Origin: Planctomycetota bacterium
GTDB lineage: Bacteria; Planctomycetota; Phycisphaerae; Sedimentisphaerales; SM23-30
Reading direction: 5' to 3'
Assembly: GCA_022705365.1 (NCBI GenBank)
Contig: JAKJEP010000149.1
Span: 422 to 7,918, forward strand
Length of the DNA: 7,497 bases
Shown here piece after piece: positions 5,803-7,497 of this stretch. Made by a program: the position numbers and the translations under genes. The notes beneath the pieces are model-generated. The model did no database searches, was not told the DNA's origin, and saw only the letters and a list, made by a program, of their open reading frames with translations. Position 1 is the first letter of the stretch. Every line of letters begins with the position of its first letter.

Positions 5803-7122
5803 CTATTCTCCCAGACGTTTGTCGATAACCCGTCCGGCCCCCTCCATGACATTTTGTAAAGATCTCGGTTCGACAAAGGTAATTTTGGTCTCCGCCTCCA
5901 GAGCCACTTTCAAATTTTGCGAAAGCTGCATTTGCAGGTTTTCCAGGGTCTTGATTTCATCCAGGAAGGGCAGGTTTTTCGGCACTTCCAGCCGGATCTC
6001 CAGGGTATCCGCACCATCCTGCCGGTCGAGAATAATCTGATAATGGGGGCTGGCACCCACGTGCTGGGCCAGAATCGCCTCGATCTGGGCCGGAAAGAAG
6101 CTCAAACCCCGAAACAGAATCAGATCGTCCGTTCGCCCCCTGACTCCGGCCATCCGGAGGAAGGTTCGGCCGCAGGGACAGGGCTGCCGGTCCAGGGAGG
6201 TAATATCTCCCGTTCGGTACCGGATCAGCGGGATCCCCTCTCGGGTGATGGTGGTAATAACCAGTTCTCCCTCTTCGCCCGGCTCCACCGGTTCCAGTCG
6301 CCGGGGATCGATCACTTCCACGATAAAATGATCTTCATTCACGTGCAGGCCCTGCCGCACATAACACTCCCCGGCCACCCCCGGCCCCATCACTTCGGTC
6401 AGGCCATAGGTATCGGTGGTGTCGATTTGCAGTTGCTGCTCCAGCCGGCGGCGGAAGGCGCTGCTCCAGCGCTCGCCCCCGAAAATCCCCAGCCGCCATT
6501 GCAGCCGTTCCGGGTGGATTTGCAGCTTTTCCAGGGCGGCGGCCAGATTGGCGGCGTGGCTGGGCGTGGAGATCAGGACCGTGGTCTTATAGTCTTTCAT
6601 AATCAGGATTTGCTTTTCTACATTGGCCGTCAACGATGCCGGAATGACCGAGGCCCCGATCTGCTCGGCACCCTGATGGAAACCAAAGGCCCCGGCAAAC
6701 AGATGGTAATCCAGGGCAATCTGCACCACATCATGTTCCGTAACGCCGACCGCCGCCAGCTGGCGGGCCACACATTCGGTCCAGTTTTTGAGATCGTTGC
6801 GGGTATAACCGACCACCACCGGTTTATCCGCGGCCGACGGCGCGGAATGGATGCGGACAATATCCCGCAGCGGCACGGCAAACATATCATACGGGTAACT
6901 GTTTTGCAGGTCTTTCCGGGTGGTAAAGGGCAGGGCGCGCAGATCCCGGATCTGTTTGATTTTCTCCAGATTAACTTTATTCCGGTCAAATGCGGTGCGG
7001 TAAAAGGCCACGTTGCGATACGCCCGATTCAGCGCGGACTGCAGCCGCTCGATCTGCAACTGCTCCAGCTCGTCGCGGGAAAGAGTTTCACACCGGGGAT
7101 TGTAAATGATCGTCTGATTCAT
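5803..7122 (-). CDS. Phenylacetate-CoA ligase-like protein (PaaK family) with degenerate active-site motifs
   Basis: A 439-residue protein collinear with PaaK-type adenylate-forming CoA ligases. Conserved blocks are 'LPFTTRKDLQNSYP' at 64-77, 'VVGYTRNDL' at 103-111, 'YGLTEVMGPG' at 239-248, 'IRYRTGDIT' at 300-308, 'CPCGR' at 315-319, 'GRTDDLILFRG' at 329-339 and 'RVIDKR' at 431-436. Two catalytic elements are changed. The phosphate-binding loop, normally SSGTTGKP, reads 'APSAADKP' at 94-101. The usual C-terminal lysine (pattern EGKAxRV) aligns with Gly428 in 'VMEGAGRV'. The start has GAGG seven bases before the ATG, nine bases after the livF stop. Family members activate aryl acids to CoA thioesters through an acyl-AMP. 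Whether this copy is active, regulatory or inert cannot be told, so I withhold the symbol paaK. Confidence 0.9.
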   Translation of the reverse strand: MNQTIIYNPRCETLSRDELEQLQIERLQSALNRAYRNVAFYRTAFDRNKVNLEKIKQIRDLRALPFTTRKDLQNSYPYDMFAVPLRDIVRIHSAPSAADKPVVVGYTRNDLKNWTECVARQLAAVGVTEHDVVQIALDYHLFAGAFGFHQGAEQIGASVIPASLTANVEKQILIMKDYKTTVLISTPSHAANLAAALEKLQIHPERLQWRLGIFGGERWSSAFRRRLEQQLQIDTTDTYGLTEVMGPGVAGECYVRQGLHVNEDHFIVEVIDPRRLEPVEPGEEGELVITTITREGIPLIRYRTGDITSLDRQPCPCGRTFLRMAGVRGRTDDLILFRGLSFFPAQIEAILAQHVGASPHYQIILDRQDGADTLEIRLEVPKNLPFLDEIKTLENLQMQLSQNLKVALEAETKITFVEPRSLQNVMEGAGRVIDKRLGE

Positions 7123-7131
7123 AAGATTGCC

Positions 7132-7497
7132 TCATTCGTCAATGGTTTTGTATTCCTTGCCCAGATAGGCCCGCTGCACCTCCCGATTGTCGCACAATTC
7201 CCGGCTGGTACCTTCCAGAACGAATTGGCCGGTTTCCAAAACATAGCCCCGATCCGCCACGTCCAGGGCCGCCCGGGCATTTTGCTCAATCAGAAGAATC
7301 GTCAGGCCTTGCTGCTTCAATTGGGCAATGGTTTTGTAAATGTCCTTCATGACCAGCGGCGCCACGCCCAGCGACGGTTCGTCCAGCATCAAGAGCCGGG
7401 GCCTTGCCATCAGCGCCCGACCAATGGCCAGCATCTGCTGCTGGCCGCCTGACAGAGTGCCCGCCAGTTGCGAATGCCGCTCCTGGAGAATGCCGAA
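7132..7497 (-). CDS. livF: Branched-chain amino acid-type ABC transporter ATPase LivF (partial, N-terminus beyond window)
   Basis: The last 121 residues of an ABC ATPase; the Walker A part lies beyond the right edge. Visible are the signature 'LSGGQQQMLAIGRAL', the Walker B 'LLMLDEPSLGVAP' and 'TILLIEQNARAALDVADRGYVLETG'. In the last, EQN replaces the more common H-loop context, as is typical of LivF. The C-terminus 'LCDNREVQRAYLG' is also LivF-like. LivF works with LivG, LivH, LivM and a periplasmic receptor to import branched-chain amino acids or, in many anaerobes, aryl and other carboxylic acids. The stop lies nine bases before the paaK-like ATG, so the two genes are almost certainly cotranscribed. 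The rest of the operon should lie to the right. Confidence 0.93.
   Translation of the reverse strand, partial: FGILQERHSQLAGTLSGGQQQMLAIGRALMARPRLLMLDEPSLGVAPLVMKDIYKTIAQLKQQGLTILLIEQNARAALDVADRGYVLETGQFVLEGTSRELCDNREVQRAYLGKEYKTIDE

Noticed and set aside
5917..7452. A 511-codon open frame on the plus strand
   Set aside because: It lies wholly antisense to the paaK-like and livF genes, both of which match known families. Its product is rich in Gln, His, Gly and Arg without any domain, as expected for an antisense shadow in GC-rich coding DNA.

Overview
The window looks like chromosomal DNA of a moderately GC-rich Gram-negative bacterium, most likely a planctomycete of the Phycisphaerae type. 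The best evidence is the left-hand pair: an ECF sigma factor overlapping a gene for a membrane protein with a short cytoplasmic N-terminus, one membrane helix and then an 'AWAEV' segment leading into a LolA/RseB-like domain. I recall this arrangement from many Phycisphaerae genomes. The assignment rests on memory of families, not on a search.

Layout: (1) 1-1356, minus strand: the ECF sigma factor gene and its overlapping membrane partner, which runs off the left edge. (2) 1357-1549: a divergent promoter region. (3) 1550-2086, plus strand: a small nitroreductase. (4) 2109-5537, minus strand: a four-gene TRAP transporter operon in the order dctP, dctQ, dctM, uspA. It has a near-consensus sigma-70 promoter at 5589-5617 and a probable terminator at 2090-2117. 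The dctP gene is frameshifted near 4811. (5) 5538-5802: an intergenic region with that promoter, a GC hairpin and a perfect 30-bp palindrome. (6) 5803-7497, minus strand: a phenylacetate-CoA-ligase-like gene preceded by the 3' end of a livF-type ABC ATPase gene that runs off the right edge.

How the genes fit together: the right half holds parts of two solute import systems. One is a branched-chain/aryl-acid type ABC importer tied to an acyl-CoA ligase homologue. The other is a TRAP importer with a universal stress protein as its last gene, the same order as the ectoine system teaABCD. Together they suggest uptake of organic or aromatic acids. Two things weaken a simple metabolic reading: the dctP frame is broken, and the ligase homologue lacks both the phosphate-binding loop and the C-terminal catalytic lysine of its superfamily. 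The left half is an envelope-signalling module and a flavoenzyme with no visible link to the transport genes. I see no RNA genes, CRISPR arrays or insertion sequences.
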